Below are positions 9,076 through 17,330 of a DNA stretch of 64,000 nucleotides, in pieces. The position numbers and the translations under genes were made by a program. The notes beneath the pieces are model-generated. The model was not told where the DNA came from. It ran no database searches and was given only the letters and a program-made list of their open reading frames with translations. The stretch is from Actinacidiphila glaucinigra. Lineage in GTDB: Bacteria > Actinomycetota > Actinomycetes > Streptomycetales > Streptomycetaceae. The stretch lies in contig NZ_FZOF01000031.1 of assembly GCF_900188405.1 (NCBI RefSeq), positions 41,467 to 105,466 of the forward strand, written 5' to 3'. The stretch's first letter is position 1. Every line of letters begins with the position of its first letter.

Positions 9076-11376
9076 TCAGGGCCCGGGGTCGTCGGCGGTC
9101 TGCGCGGGCGCCGGGGTCTGCAGCGTCTGCTCGGCCCAGATGGTCTTGCCCTCGGCGTGGTAGCGGGTGCCCCACTGGTCGGCGCAGCGGGAGACGATGA
9201 ACAGGCCGCGCCCGCTCTCGTCCAGGGTCCGGGCGTGCTTCAGGTGCGGCGCGCTCGCGCCCGCGTCGCTGACCTCGCAGGTCAGTGTGGCGTCCAGGAC
9301 GAGCCGCAGTTGCAGGGGCGGGGCCCCGTACCGCACCGCGTTGCCCACCAGTTCGCTGAGGATCAGCTCCGTGGTGAAGGCCGTCTCCTCGTCGATCCCC
9401 CACCGCGACAGCCGGCGCCGCGCGATCGACCGCGCGATGGGCGCCGCCTCCGCGTCGCTCGGCAGCGGGCAGGTCAGCACCCGGTCGCCGGGGAACCCCC
9501 GGGTGCGGGCGAGCAGCATGAGCAGGTCCCCGGGCTGACTGCCGTTCCTGATGGCGTACGCGAAGGCGTCGCTGAGCTCCTGCAGCGGGCCCCGGCCGTA
9601 CCGCTCCAGCAGGCCGTGCAGCGTCCCGGAACGCGGGTGGAGCAGGTCCGTCAGCGCGGAGGTGCCGAACAACAGGGTGGTGTGCTCGGGGAGGGCGACC
9701 GTCGTGGCGGAGAAGGGGGCGTTGCCGGTCTCCGCCAGCAGGGGCCCGGGGGAGACGGGCAGCGACTCGATCGCGCCGTCGGGGAAGACGGCGATCGGCT
9801 GCGGGTGGCCCGCGAGGGCGATCGTGCAGGTGAGGTCGAGCGGGTCGTAGACGGCGATGACGCACTCCGCGGCCAGTGGCTCGCGGTGCAGGGGGTCCCC
9901 GGCCGGCAGCGCCGCCCGCTCCTCGGCCAGCCGCGTCGCGGTGTCGCTCAGCCGTGCCAGCAGCTCCTCGGGCTGCAGGTCGAGCGCGGCGAGGGAGTGG
10001 ATGACCGTCCGCAACTGCCCCATGGTGGTGGCGGCCTCGACGCCGCGCCCTTTGACGTCGCCGGCGACCAGGGCGGTGCGCGCCCCCGGCAGCGGGATCA
10101 CGTCGAACCACGCACCGCCGCCCTCCATCCCCGGCAGGTGGAGGTGGGACGTCTCCAGCGCGATCCGCGGCGCCGGCCGCTGCGGCAGCAGCCGGCGCTG
10201 CACGGTGGCGGCGATGGTGCGCTCACGGGTGAAGCGCCGGGCGTTCTCGATGCACAGCGCCGCGTGGGTGCACACGTCGAGCGCCAGCCGCACGTCGTCC
10301 TCGTCGAAGAGGTCCTCGTCGTCGTGCCGGTAGAAGCTGACCAGGCCGAGCGCCTCACCGCGCACCGCCAGCGGCGCCACGATCAGCGAGTGCACGTTCT
10401 GCCGGCGGATCGCGTCGGCCCGCGCCGGGTCCGCCGCCAGCCATATGCTGTCCGCGTCCACCAGCACGAGCCGCGGCTGCAGATCGGCCATCACCCGGGC
10501 GAACGGGGTGCCGTACGGCAGGTGCCGGACGTCCCCGACCGGGTACGCCGAGACCTTCCCGCGGTAGGCGGCCCTGCGCAGCGGCACGTCGCGGTCGACG
10601 GGGACCAGCGGCGGCACCTCGCCCCGTACGACGTCCTCCACCACCTCCACCACCACGATGCCGGCGAACGCCGGGACCACCGCCTCCGCCAGCTCCTCGC
10701 AGACCGCGACCACGTCCAGGCGCTGCCCCACCCGCTCGCGCACCGCGTCCAGGACCGTCATCCGCCGGCGGCTCGTCTGCCGCTCGGTGACGTCGGAGGC
10801 CGCGGCCACCAGCCCCAGCACCTCTCCGTGCGGTCCCTCCAGACGGAAGACGGAGGTGAGGTACATGCGCCTGTGCGGCCGGCCCTCGCCCAGCGCCCCG
10901 CGCACCAGCCGGTTCAGCACCGGTTCCCCGGTCTCCAGCACCCGCCGGGCGACCTCCTCCTCCGTCACCGGGTCGTCCAGCTGGAACACCTCGCCGAAGC
11001 GCCGCCCGGGGCTCAGCGGCTCGTCGTGCAGCGCCCGCGTCGCGCTGTTCATCCGTACCAGGCGCAGTTGGTCGTCGAGGACGTGAAGGCCCACCGGGGC
11101 CTGCGAGAACATCACCTTCAGCAGCGCAGCGTCCCGCGCGCCGAGGGTGTCGCCGCCCGTGCGCACCTCCCACAGCACGGAGGTACCGCGCAGGATCGGC
11201 CTGACCAGCAGCTCGCTCCGGCCCAGCGCGGATCCGGGCGCGCGCACGAGGTCGGCGACGGGCCGTCCCACGGCCCCGTCGGCGGGCAGGCCGAACAACT
11301 CCTCGGCCTTCGGCCACCACTCCTCCACCCGCCCGCCCTCGTCGACGAGCAGGAGCACGTCACCGCCACCCGCCAT
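9076..11376 (-). CDS. PAS-GAF-SpoIIE phosphatase with C-terminal anti-sigma-type ATPase domain
   Basis: About 766 aa. ATG 11376 is preferred over GTG 11382 because the GGGAGG site is then about 9 nt away. Domains in order: two PAS-like sensory segments (residues about 1-110 and 80-230), a GAF domain (about 240-375), a SpoIIE/PP2C phosphatase (about 385-590, with GAWFDVIPLPGARTALVAGD holding the metal-binding Asp), and an HATPase_c kinase module (about 630-760, SELVGNAVRYG and DESGRGLFIVS). This arrangement resembles RsbU/RsbW fusions in streptomycetes. Such proteins dephosphorylate, and may themselves phosphorylate, anti-anti-sigma proteins in response to a sensed signal. No partner STAS or sigma gene is in the window. 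A second SpoIIE gene lies just upstream on the same strand. Confidence 0.85.
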   Translation of the reverse strand: MAGGGDVLLLVDEGGRVEEWWPKAEELFGLPADGAVGRPVADLVRAPGSALGRSELLVRPILRGTSVLWEVRTGGDTLGARDAALLKVMFSQAPVGLHVLDDQLRLVRMNSATRALHDEPLSPGRRFGEVFQLDDPVTEEEVARRVLETGEPVLNRLVRGALGEGRPHRRMYLTSVFRLEGPHGEVLGLVAAASDVTERQTSRRRMTVLDAVRERVGQRLDVVAVCEELAEAVVPAFAGIVVVEVVEDVVRGEVPPLVPVDRDVPLRRAAYRGKVSAYPVGDVRHLPYGTPFARVMADLQPRLVLVDADSIWLAADPARADAIRRQNVHSLIVAPLAVRGEALGLVSFYRHDDEDLFDEDDVRLALDVCTHAALCIENARRFTRERTIAATVQRRLLPQRPAPRIALETSHLHLPGMEGGGAWFDVIPLPGARTALVAGDVKGRGVEAATTMGQLRTVIHSLAALDLQPEELLARLSDTATRLAEERAALPAGDPLHREPLAAECVIAVYDPLDLTCTIALAGHPQPIAVFPDGAIESLPVSPGPLLAETGNAPFSATTVALPEHTTLLFGTSALTDLLHPRSGTLHGLLERYGRGPLQELSDAFAYAIRNGSQPGDLLMLLARTRGFPGDRVLTCPLPSDAEAAPIARSIARRRLSRWGIDEETAFTTELILSELVGNAVRYGAPPLQLRLVLDATLTCEVSDAGASAPHLKHARTLDESGRGLFIVSRCADQWGTRYHAEGKTIWAEQTLQTPAPAQTADDPGP

Positions 11377-11468
11377 CCGCACGCACCTCCCACCTCACCC
11401 TCTCCCACCCCACCAGCCCCCGCACCCCGGCGTTTTCCCCCGGGGAAGGCCCGCCGCCGCGTCCGCGC

Positions 11469-12689
11469 TCAGGAGGCGAGGAGCCGCTCGTCGGACGGGG
11501 CGGGGGAGGGCGAGGGGAAGCCGTCGCCGTACTGCACCGCGATCATGGCGATGTCGTCGTCGAGCTTGATGGCGCCGCCGCCCACGTGCAGGGAGAGCCC
11601 GTCGAGTACGTGCTGGAGCAATTCCTCCGGACGGGAGCCGGGCCAGGTGGCCACGTGCGCGCCCAGGTCGTAGAACTGGCCGTCGTCGTTGCGGGCCTCG
11701 ATGGCCCCGTCGGTGTAGAGCAGCAGCGTCGCCTCGCGGCCGAAGGGGAAGGTGTCGACGATGTAGTCCCCGGCGTCCAGGCTGCCCAGGCCGAGCGGGG
11801 GAGAGGGCGTGGCGGGGGACAGCAGCAGGGTGCCGGACCGCTGTGCCATGTAGGGCGGGGGATGCCCGCAGTTGACCATGTGGATCTCGGCGCAGTCGTC
11901 GGGGACCTCGAGGACCAGCGCGGTGATGAACCGTTCCACGGCGTCGCTGTCGGTCCGGCCCGTCTCCTCGAAGTGGCCGCGTATCGAGTGCTCCAGGTCG
12001 GCCACCAGCTCCGGGAGCGAGCCGAACCGGCGGGCCGCCCCCCGGAACGCCCCGAGCAGTGCCTCCGCGTCCTCGACCGCGGGCAACCCCTTGCCCTTGA
12101 CGTCCCCGATCAGGAAGCGCACCCCCGCCGCGCTCCTGGCCACCGCGTACAGGTCCCCGCCGATCTGCGCGTACGGATGGGAGGCGTGGTACGCCGCCCG
12201 CACGAGCAGCGGCCCGATGCGCGGGGGCAGCGGGCGCAGCAGGACGCGCTGGATGGTGTCGGACACGATCCGCACCTCCATCAGCTCCCTGACGCTGCGG
12301 TCACGGATGCTGCGGGAGGCGATGACGAAGGCCGAAACGAGGAGGATCTCCAGCTGGTGCACGGCGGGGATGGACGTGCCCAGCAGGTTGTCGTGCACGT
12401 CCAGTACGAAGGCCGCGACACAGGACAAGGCGGCGCTCAGGGTCGTCGTCCCCGGCCCCGCCAGCACGGCCGTGGTGGCGGGGACCACCACCATCAGCGA
12501 GGCCAGGTGCTCGGTGGGCGGCAGTATGAAGCCGGTGACGACGATGGAGATGATCATGAACAGGGCCAGCGCCAGCGGCCCGTGGCCCTGGGTCAGCAGC
12601 GTCACCCAGGAGGGACCGGGCCCTGAGCCGTGCGGCGCCGCCCGCCGCCCGGGCAGCCGCCGCAGGCGGTGCGTGAGGCTGTCCTTCAT
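11469..12689 (-). CDS. Membrane-anchored SpoIIE/PP2C phosphatase (RsbU-like)
   Basis: 406 aa from ATG 12689, which has GGAG 5-9 nt upstream; the in-frame ATG at 12782 is less protein-like. The N-terminal third contains about four membrane helices (for example LALALFMIISIVVTGFIL and ASLMVVVPATTAVLAG). The C-terminal part (about residues 170-395) is a SpoIIE phosphatase with IGGDLYAVARS and FLIGDVKGKGLPA, which hold the catalytic metal ligands, and LLLYTDGAIEAR and DDIAMIAV at the end. It should dephosphorylate an anti-anti-sigma factor at the membrane. It precedes the PAS-GAF-SpoIIE gene on the same strand with a 92-nt gap, so the two may act in one partner-switching pathway. Confidence 0.85.
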   Translation of the reverse strand: MKDSLTHRLRRLPGRRAAPHGSGPGPSWVTLLTQGHGPLALALFMIISIVVTGFILPPTEHLASLMVVVPATTAVLAGPGTTTLSAALSCVAAFVLDVHDNLLGTSIPAVHQLEILLVSAFVIASRSIRDRSVRELMEVRIVSDTIQRVLLRPLPPRIGPLLVRAAYHASHPYAQIGGDLYAVARSAAGVRFLIGDVKGKGLPAVEDAEALLGAFRGAARRFGSLPELVADLEHSIRGHFEETGRTDSDAVERFITALVLEVPDDCAEIHMVNCGHPPPYMAQRSGTLLLSPATPSPPLGLGSLDAGDYIVDTFPFGREATLLLYTDGAIEARNDDGQFYDLGAHVATWPGSRPEELLQHVLDGLSLHVGGGAIKLDDDIAMIAVQYGDGFPSPSPAPSDERLLAS

Positions 12690-12915
12690 CGCGGCTCCGG
12701 GTCCCCGACGGGTCCGGGGGCCGAAGCACGAAGGCCGTCCTCCAGCGCTGGCGATCGCATACACCGAATGTACGCCCCGCAAACATCTCGGGTCATCGTG
12801 GTACTTAATGGCACTGTTCGGGAAAAGCGGATGAAACGGGGAAGGGTGGGGCCGGTGGGCGGTGCGCCCGGCCCGAAGGTCCGGGGCGTCACCCGTGGAC
12901 GTCAGCCTGCGTACG

Positions 12916-13497
12916 TCAGCCTGCGAACGCCTCGACCAGGGTCCAGACGGCCAGGCCCGCCATGCAGACGCCGCCGACGCGCTGGATGGTCTTCAGCGGG
13001 ACCTTCTTGGCGATGAACCGGCCCACCACCAGCGCGAGGGCGGAGACCGACATCAGTGCCGCGGCCGAGCCGATCGCGGTCGGCAGCCAGCCGTTGGTGG
13101 CGGCGAGGTTGGCGGTGGTGATCTGCGTGAGGTCGCCCCACTCGCTGATGAACACGGCCGTGAACGCGGTGGAGTACACCGGCCAGAACCCGGTCACGGT
13201 CCTGCCGGCCTCGTCGTGGTCGTCGTCGCCCCCGCCCCGCAACAGCACCACGGCGCCGAAGGCGAACAGGGCGGCGGAGACCAGCTTCACCGCCATGTTC
13301 GGCAGCATGCTGATCAGGCTGCCCGCGCCCACCGCGATGGCCACGTGCAGGATGAAGGCGGTCGAGGTGCCGAACCAGACGTAGAGCGGGCGCATGCGCG
13401 TGCCCATCGCCAGCGAGGCGAACATCGTCTTGTCCGGGAGCTCGGCGAGGAAGATCAGCCCGAAGGCGGTGACGAGCGCCAGGGGGTCGAAGGTCAT
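12916..13497 (-). CDS. TMEM165/GDT1 (UPF0016) family transporter, probable Mn2+ exporter
   Basis: 193 aa from ATG 13497 (MTFDPLALVTAFGLIF); the open frame upstream reads through the riboswitch leader and is not protein-like. Six helices in two repeats each carry the family's acidic motif, here ELPDKT in the first repeat and EWGDLT in the second. These match the E-x-G-D-(K/R)-(T/S) signature that binds divalent cations. A short loop with GGGDDDHDEAG separates the repeats. The family moves Mn2+/Ca2+ in exchange for protons. The leader contains a predicted yybP-ykoY aptamer, which senses Mn2+, so a manganese-efflux role is well supported by context. The ribosome binding site is weak (CCGGA). Confidence 0.88.
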   Translation of the reverse strand: MTFDPLALVTAFGLIFLAELPDKTMFASLAMGTRMRPLYVWFGTSTAFILHVAIAVGAGSLISMLPNMAVKLVSAALFAFGAVVLLRGGGDDDHDEAGRTVTGFWPVYSTAFTAVFISEWGDLTQITTANLAATNGWLPTAIGSAAALMSVSALALVVGRFIAKKVPLKTIQRVGGVCMAGLAVWTLVEAFAG

Positions 13498-13613
13498 TCC
13501 GGTGCTTTCTGCTGGGGCCGGACCGCGGACTCGACGGCACCCAGGGGGCGACGGGAAGCGCCAACGGCCCGGCGCGACGGAGCGGCCCGCACGGCGGTGC
13601 GGACCACGTCTTG

Positions 13614-13733
13614 CCTTGGCCGAAGGTCTCGTCCACCCCCGCACCCGGTGCGGCGGCCCGGTGGCCGGGACATCCACGGACGTCCAGTGTGTCGACCAGC
13701 CGGTATTGCGGGACTACTCCCCTTCGCTTCACC
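13614..13733 (-). promoter_or_regulatory. Predicted yybP-ykoY manganese riboswitch in the GDT1-gene leader
   Basis: Read on the minus strand, the leader contains GAAGGGGAGTAG (about 13725-13714) followed by GGTCGACACACTGG and, at the far end, GAGACCTTCGGCC (about 13630-13618). GGGGAGUAG and AGACCUU are the conserved core of the yybP-ykoY aptamer. CGAAGG and CCTTCG form its closing helix P1, and internal GC-rich arms fill the expected helices. It lies about 120 nt before the start codon of a TMEM165/GDT1 gene, a usual target of this Mn2+-sensing class. A TACACT -10-like hexamer (minus strand of 13735-13740) just upstream could start the transcript right before P1. Confidence 0.8.
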
Positions 13734-13840
13734 CAGTGTACCCAATGCCCCGGTCGGCCCCGCCGCCCCCTTGCCGGGCGTCCCGGTCGGCGGACGCGTG
13801 CGCCCTTGTGCGACGCCCGCTCGTTCGGTCGGCGGCGCGG

Positions 13841-13855
13841 GATACTGGGCGCATG
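13841..13855 (+). promoter_or_regulatory. -10 element for a probable leaderless DUF3046 transcript
   Basis: GATACT (13841-13846) sits exactly 6 nt before the ATG at 13853 and no ribosome binding site is present. This spacing puts transcription start at or next to the start codon. The -35 region is not obvious. Confidence 0.45.
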
Positions 13856-14047
13856 AAGCTGACGGTGTTCTGGGAACGGATGCGCGTGCACTTCGGCGAG
13901 ACGTACGCCGACTCCTTCGCGCGCGACCACGTGATGTCCGAGCTCGGCGGCCGGACCGTCCACCAGGCACTGGACGAGGGCTGGGAGACCAAGGACGTCT
14001 GGCGGGCGGTGTGCGCGGCCGTCGACGTCCCGGCCTCGCGCCGCTGA
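13853..14047 (+). CDS. DUF3046 family protein
   Basis: 64 aa. The start MKLTVFWERMRVHFG and the segment SFARDHVMSELGGRTV are hallmarks of the DUF3046 family, small actinobacterial proteins commonly encoded beside recA. Two short helices with a positively charged C terminus (DVPASRR) suggest a soluble cytoplasmic protein. No catalytic motif is present and the function is unknown. It lacks a Shine-Dalgarno sequence and appears leaderless. It is divergent from the riboswitch-controlled GDT1 gene and followed after 21 nt by the AI-2E family gene. Confidence 0.85.
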   Translation: MKLTVFWERMRVHFGETYADSFARDHVMSELGGRTVHQALDEGWETKDVWRAVCAAVDVPASRR

Positions 14048-14068
14048 GCACGGGGCGGGACTGAGGGC

Positions 14069-15310
14069 GTGACGGGAAGCGACGAGACGATAGCCGGGGC
14101 GACCGGGGGTCCGCGGCCCCCGGGGGAACCGGGACACGGAACGGGTGCCGGGGAGGGTGCGGGGGGTTCGGCGATGCCGCGCTGGCTGCCGAGGGCCATG
14201 GTGCTGGCGATCGCGCTGCTGGCCGCCTTCCAGCTGGCGAACTGGGCGTTCCACCAGGTCATCGGATTGCTGGTGAACATCCTGCTGGCCTTCTTCGCCG
14301 CCCTGGCGATCGAGCCGGCGGTGGACTGGATGGCCGCGCGCGGGATGCGCAGGGGGTGGGCGACCGGGCTGGTGTTCCTGGTCGTGCTCGCCGCGGGCGG
14401 GATCTTCGTGGTGCTGCTCGGCTCGCTGCTGGTGGACCAGATCACCTCGATCGGCAGCAATCTGCCGGAGTACGTCGACGACGTGGTCGTGTGGGTCAAC
14501 CAGACCTTCGGCACCGACCTGTCCGTCGGCAAGCTGCAGGAGAACGTGCTGCACTCCGACTGGCTGCGCACCTATGTGCAGCGGCAGGCGGGCAACGTGT
14601 GGGGGCTGTCGGCGACGGTCCTCGGCGGGGTCTTCCAGGTGCTGACGATCGGCCTGTTCACCTTCTACTTCGCCGCCGACGGGCCCCGGATGCGCCGTGC
14701 CGTCTGCTCGGTGCTGCCGCCGGCCCGGCAGGCCGAGGTGCTGCGGGCGTGGGAGATCGCGGTGGCCAAGACCGGCGGCTACCTGTACTCGCGGGCCCTG
14801 ATGGCGCTGATCTCCGCCGTCGCCCACTACGTGCTGTTCGTGGTCATCGGGGTGCCCTACGCCCCGGCGCTGGCGGTCTGGGTCGGCGTCGTCTCGCAGT
14901 TCGTGCCGACGGTCGGCACGTACCTGGCGGGGGCGCTGCCGATGCTGATCGCGTTCACGCAGGACCCGTGGGACGCGCTGTGGGTGCTCGGCTTCGTCGT
15001 GGTCTACCAGCAGTTCGAGAACTACGTGCTGCAGCCGCGGATCACCGCGCGCACCGTCGCCATCCACCCCGCGGTGGCCTTCGGGTCGGTGATCGCGGGC
15101 ACCGCGCTGCTGGGGGCGGTGGGCGCGCTGGTGGCGATCCCGGCGACGGCGACGCTGCAGGGCTTCCTCGGGGCGTACGTGAAGCGGTACGCCGTCACGG
15201 ACCCGCGGGCGCACGGGCCGCAGCGGCGTCCGCTGTTCCGGTGGCGGTCGCGCGGGGAGGGGCGGGACCGGCGGGACGGCCGGGGCGGGGCGGACGACGG
15301 GGGCGCCTGA
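14069..15310 (+). CDS. AI-2E family transporter (PerM-like membrane protein)
   Basis: 413 aa from GTG 14069. A polar, glycine-rich N terminus of about 40 residues precedes roughly eight membrane helices, including MVLAIALLAAFQLANWAFHQV and VGLLVNILLAFFAALAIEP-like stretches. The family motif region YQQFENYVLQPRITARTV lies near residue 315, followed by VIAGTALLGAVGALVAIPA. The C-terminal tail is basic. The family includes TqsA (autoinducer-2 exporter) and PerM, but for most members the substrate is unknown and AI-2 is not implied here. It is conserved upstream of recA in streptomycetes. Confidence 0.85.
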   Translation: MTGSDETIAGATGGPRPPGEPGHGTGAGEGAGGSAMPRWLPRAMVLAIALLAAFQLANWAFHQVIGLLVNILLAFFAALAIEPAVDWMAARGMRRGWATGLVFLVVLAAGGIFVVLLGSLLVDQITSIGSNLPEYVDDVVVWVNQTFGTDLSVGKLQENVLHSDWLRTYVQRQAGNVWGLSATVLGGVFQVLTIGLFTFYFAADGPRMRRAVCSVLPPARQAEVLRAWEIAVAKTGGYLYSRALMALISAVAHYVLFVVIGVPYAPALAVWVGVVSQFVPTVGTYLAGALPMLIAFTQDPWDALWVLGFVVVYQQFENYVLQPRITARTVAIHPAVAFGSVIAGTALLGAVGALVAIPATATLQGFLGAYVKRYAVTDPRAHGPQRRPLFRWRSRGEGRDRRDGRGGADDGGA

Positions 15311-15324
15311 GGTTCGCGGGTCGC

Positions 15325-15360
15325 TTGACACGAAAATCGAACATCCATTCTCATGGATGT
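15325..15360 (+). promoter_or_regulatory. recA promoter region with LexA-like operator and overlapping inverted repeat
   Basis: TTGACA (15325-15330) gives a good -35. CGAACATCCATTCT (15338-15351) matches the left half of the actinobacterial SOS box CGAAC-N4-GTTCG fully and the right half partly, as I recall for recA promoters of other streptomycetes. ACATCCAT (15341-15348) and ATGGATGT (15353-15360) are a perfect 8-bp inverted repeat over the same region, about 140 nt before the recA start. Confidence 0.65.
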
Positions 15361-15501
15361 CCCGGGCCCGGTTTCCCAAGGGTTTTCACGGACTCCCGTG
15401 GGTTGTCCACAGGCCGGGGGCGGCGTCGGGACGCGTTGTCAGTGGCAGGCAGTAGCGTCATGGACGTGAAGCGAACGACTCAGACACCCAGGGTGGAACC
15501 C

Positions 15502-16638
15502 ATGGCAGGAACCGACCGCGACAAGGCGCTCGACGCCGCGCTCGCACAGATTGAACGGCAGTTCGGCAAGGGTGCCGTCATGCGCCTCGGCGATCGGCCG
15601 AACGATCCCATCGAGGTCATCTCGACGGGATCCACCGCCCTGGACGTCGCCCTCGGCGTCGGCGGTCTCCCGCGCGGCCGCGTGGTGGAGGTCTACGGTC
15701 CGGAGTCCTCCGGCAAGACGACCCTGACCCTGCACGCGGTGGCCAACGCCCAGCGGGCCGGCGGCAAGGTCGCCTTCGTGGACGCCGAGCACGCCCTCGA
15801 CCCCGACTACGCCAAGCGCCTCGGCGTGGACGTCGACTCCCTGCTGCTGTCCCAGCCGGACAACGGCGAGCAGGCCCTCGAGATCACCGACATGCTGATC
15901 CGCTCCGGCGCGCTGGACCTCATCGTGATCGACTCCGTGGCGGCCCTCGTGCCGCGGGCCGAGATCGAGGGTGAGATGGGTGACTCGCACGTGGGTCTGC
16001 AGGCCCGTCTGATGAGCCAGGCGCTGCGCAAGATCACCGGTGCGCTCCACCAGTCCAAGACCACCGCGATCTTCATCAACCAGCTCCGCGAGAAGGTCGG
16101 CGTGATGTTCGGCTCGCCGGAGACCACGACCGGTGGCCGCGCGCTGAAGTTCTACGCCTCCGTGCGGCTGGACATCCGCCGTATCGAGACCCTCAAGGAC
16201 GGCACGGACGCGGTCGGCAACCGCACCCGCGTCAAGGTCGTCAAGAACAAGGTCGCGCCGCCCTTCAAGCAGGCCGAGTTCGACATCCTCTACGGCCAGG
16301 GCATCAGCCGCGAGGGCGGTCTGATCGACATGGGTGTGGACCACGGCTTCATCCGCAAGTCCGGTGCCTGGTACACCTACGAGGGCGACCAGCTCGGCCA
16401 GGGCAAGGAGAACGCGCGCAACTTCCTGCGCGACAACCCCGACCTCGCCGACGAGATCGAGAGGAAGATCAAGGAGAAGCTCGGCATCGGCGTCCGGCCG
16501 GAGGCCGCGGCTGATGAGGCCGGCGCCGACGCGACCGCTCCCGCCGCTGCGGCGGCCGACCCGGCCAAGGCCGACGCCGCGACCGTCCCTGCGCCCAAGG
16601 CCGTCAAGGCGACCAAGGCCGCGGCCGCCAAGGCCTGA
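15502..16638 (+). CDS. recA: Recombinase RecA
   Basis: 378 aa. ATG 15502 gives MAGTDRDKALDAALAQIERQ, the standard Streptomyces RecA start; an in-frame ATG at 15460 would add 14 unconserved residues. The Walker A is GPESSGKTT near residue 70, LDLIVIDSVAALVPRAEIEG contains the Walker B, and the DNA-binding loops L1/L2 are present (EGEMGDSHVGLQARLMSQAL; FGSPETTTGGRALKFYASVR). The Ala/Lys-rich C-terminal tail (about residues 330-378) is typical of streptomycetes. RecA polymerises on single-stranded DNA, drives strand exchange and stimulates LexA self-cleavage. It is followed after 2 nt by recX and preceded by an SOS-like operator. Confidence 0.98.
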   Translation: MAGTDRDKALDAALAQIERQFGKGAVMRLGDRPNDPIEVISTGSTALDVALGVGGLPRGRVVEVYGPESSGKTTLTLHAVANAQRAGGKVAFVDAEHALDPDYAKRLGVDVDSLLLSQPDNGEQALEITDMLIRSGALDLIVIDSVAALVPRAEIEGEMGDSHVGLQARLMSQALRKITGALHQSKTTAIFINQLREKVGVMFGSPETTTGGRALKFYASVRLDIRRIETLKDGTDAVGNRTRVKVVKNKVAPPFKQAEFDILYGQGISREGGLIDMGVDHGFIRKSGAWYTYEGDQLGQGKENARNFLRDNPDLADEIERKIKEKLGIGVRPEAAADEAGADATAPAAAAADPAKADAATVPAPKAVKATKAAAAKA

Positions 16639-16640
16639 CG

Positions 16641-17237
16641 GTGGCATCCCGGCGCAAGGATCGTGGTGACTCCTTCTCCCCCTCCTTGCCCGCCCCCGGG
16701 CAGGAGGGGACCAGGGCGGAGCAAGAGCGCCCGCTTGACCCCGTGGAGCAGGCGCGGGCGCTCTGTCTGCGCCTGCTCACCGGGACCCCCCGTACCCGAA
16801 AGCAGCTTGCCGACGCCATGCGCCGCCGGGACATCCCGGAGGCGGCGGCGGAGCAGGTGCTGGAACGGTTCGAGGACGTCGGGCTCATCGACGACCAGGC
16901 GTTCGCCCACGCCTGGGTCGAGTCCCGGCACCGCGGCCGGGGCCTCGCCCGGCGTGCCCTCGCCCAGGAACTGCGCACCAAGGGGGTGGACGCCGAGGCG
17001 ATCGGCCACGCCGTGGGGCAGCTCGACGCGGAGCAGGAGGAGGAGACGGCCCGCGCCCTCGTCGATCGCAAGCTCAGGGCCACCCGCGGTCTGGAGAAGG
17101 AGAAGCGGATCCGCCGGCTCGCCGGGATGCTCGCCCGCAAGGGGTATGCGGAAGGGCTCGCCCTGAGGGTGGTCCGCCGTGCCCTGGAGGAGGAGGGCGA
17201 GGACCCGGAGGCGCTGGAGTACTACCTGCCCGACTGA
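16641..17237 (+). CDS. recX: Recombination regulator RecX
   Basis: 198 aa from GTG 16641, two bases after the recA stop, so the pair is cotranscribed and probably translationally coupled. It has the RecX three-helix repeat architecture: ALCLRLLTGTPRTRKQLADA, VLERFEDVGLIDDQAFAHAW and ARRALAQELRTKGVDAEAIG are the family motifs. Arg/Glu-rich C-terminal repeats end in LEYYLPD. RecX binds the RecA filament groove and limits RecA activity. The N-terminal 35 residues are polar and variable. Length is normal for actinobacteria. Confidence 0.95.
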   Translation: MASRRKDRGDSFSPSLPAPGQEGTRAEQERPLDPVEQARALCLRLLTGTPRTRKQLADAMRRRDIPEAAAEQVLERFEDVGLIDDQAFAHAWVESRHRGRGLARRALAQELRTKGVDAEAIGHAVGQLDAEQEEETARALVDRKLRATRGLEKEKRIRRLAGMLARKGYAEGLALRVVRRALEEEGEDPEALEYYLPD

Positions 17238-17330
17238 ACCTTCGCTGAGGTTCCTTGACCGTGCCTCTGAGTCGACCTAGCCTCACAACGGGTGAGGGAT
17301 CGCGTCCTCAGAGATACGGGAGTTGGTGCC

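Noticed and set aside
13498..13677. N-terminal extension of the GDT1 protein from the upstream ATG at 13677
   Set aside because: The added 60 residues are Arg/Pro-rich, unrelated to the family, and are encoded by the riboswitch leader.
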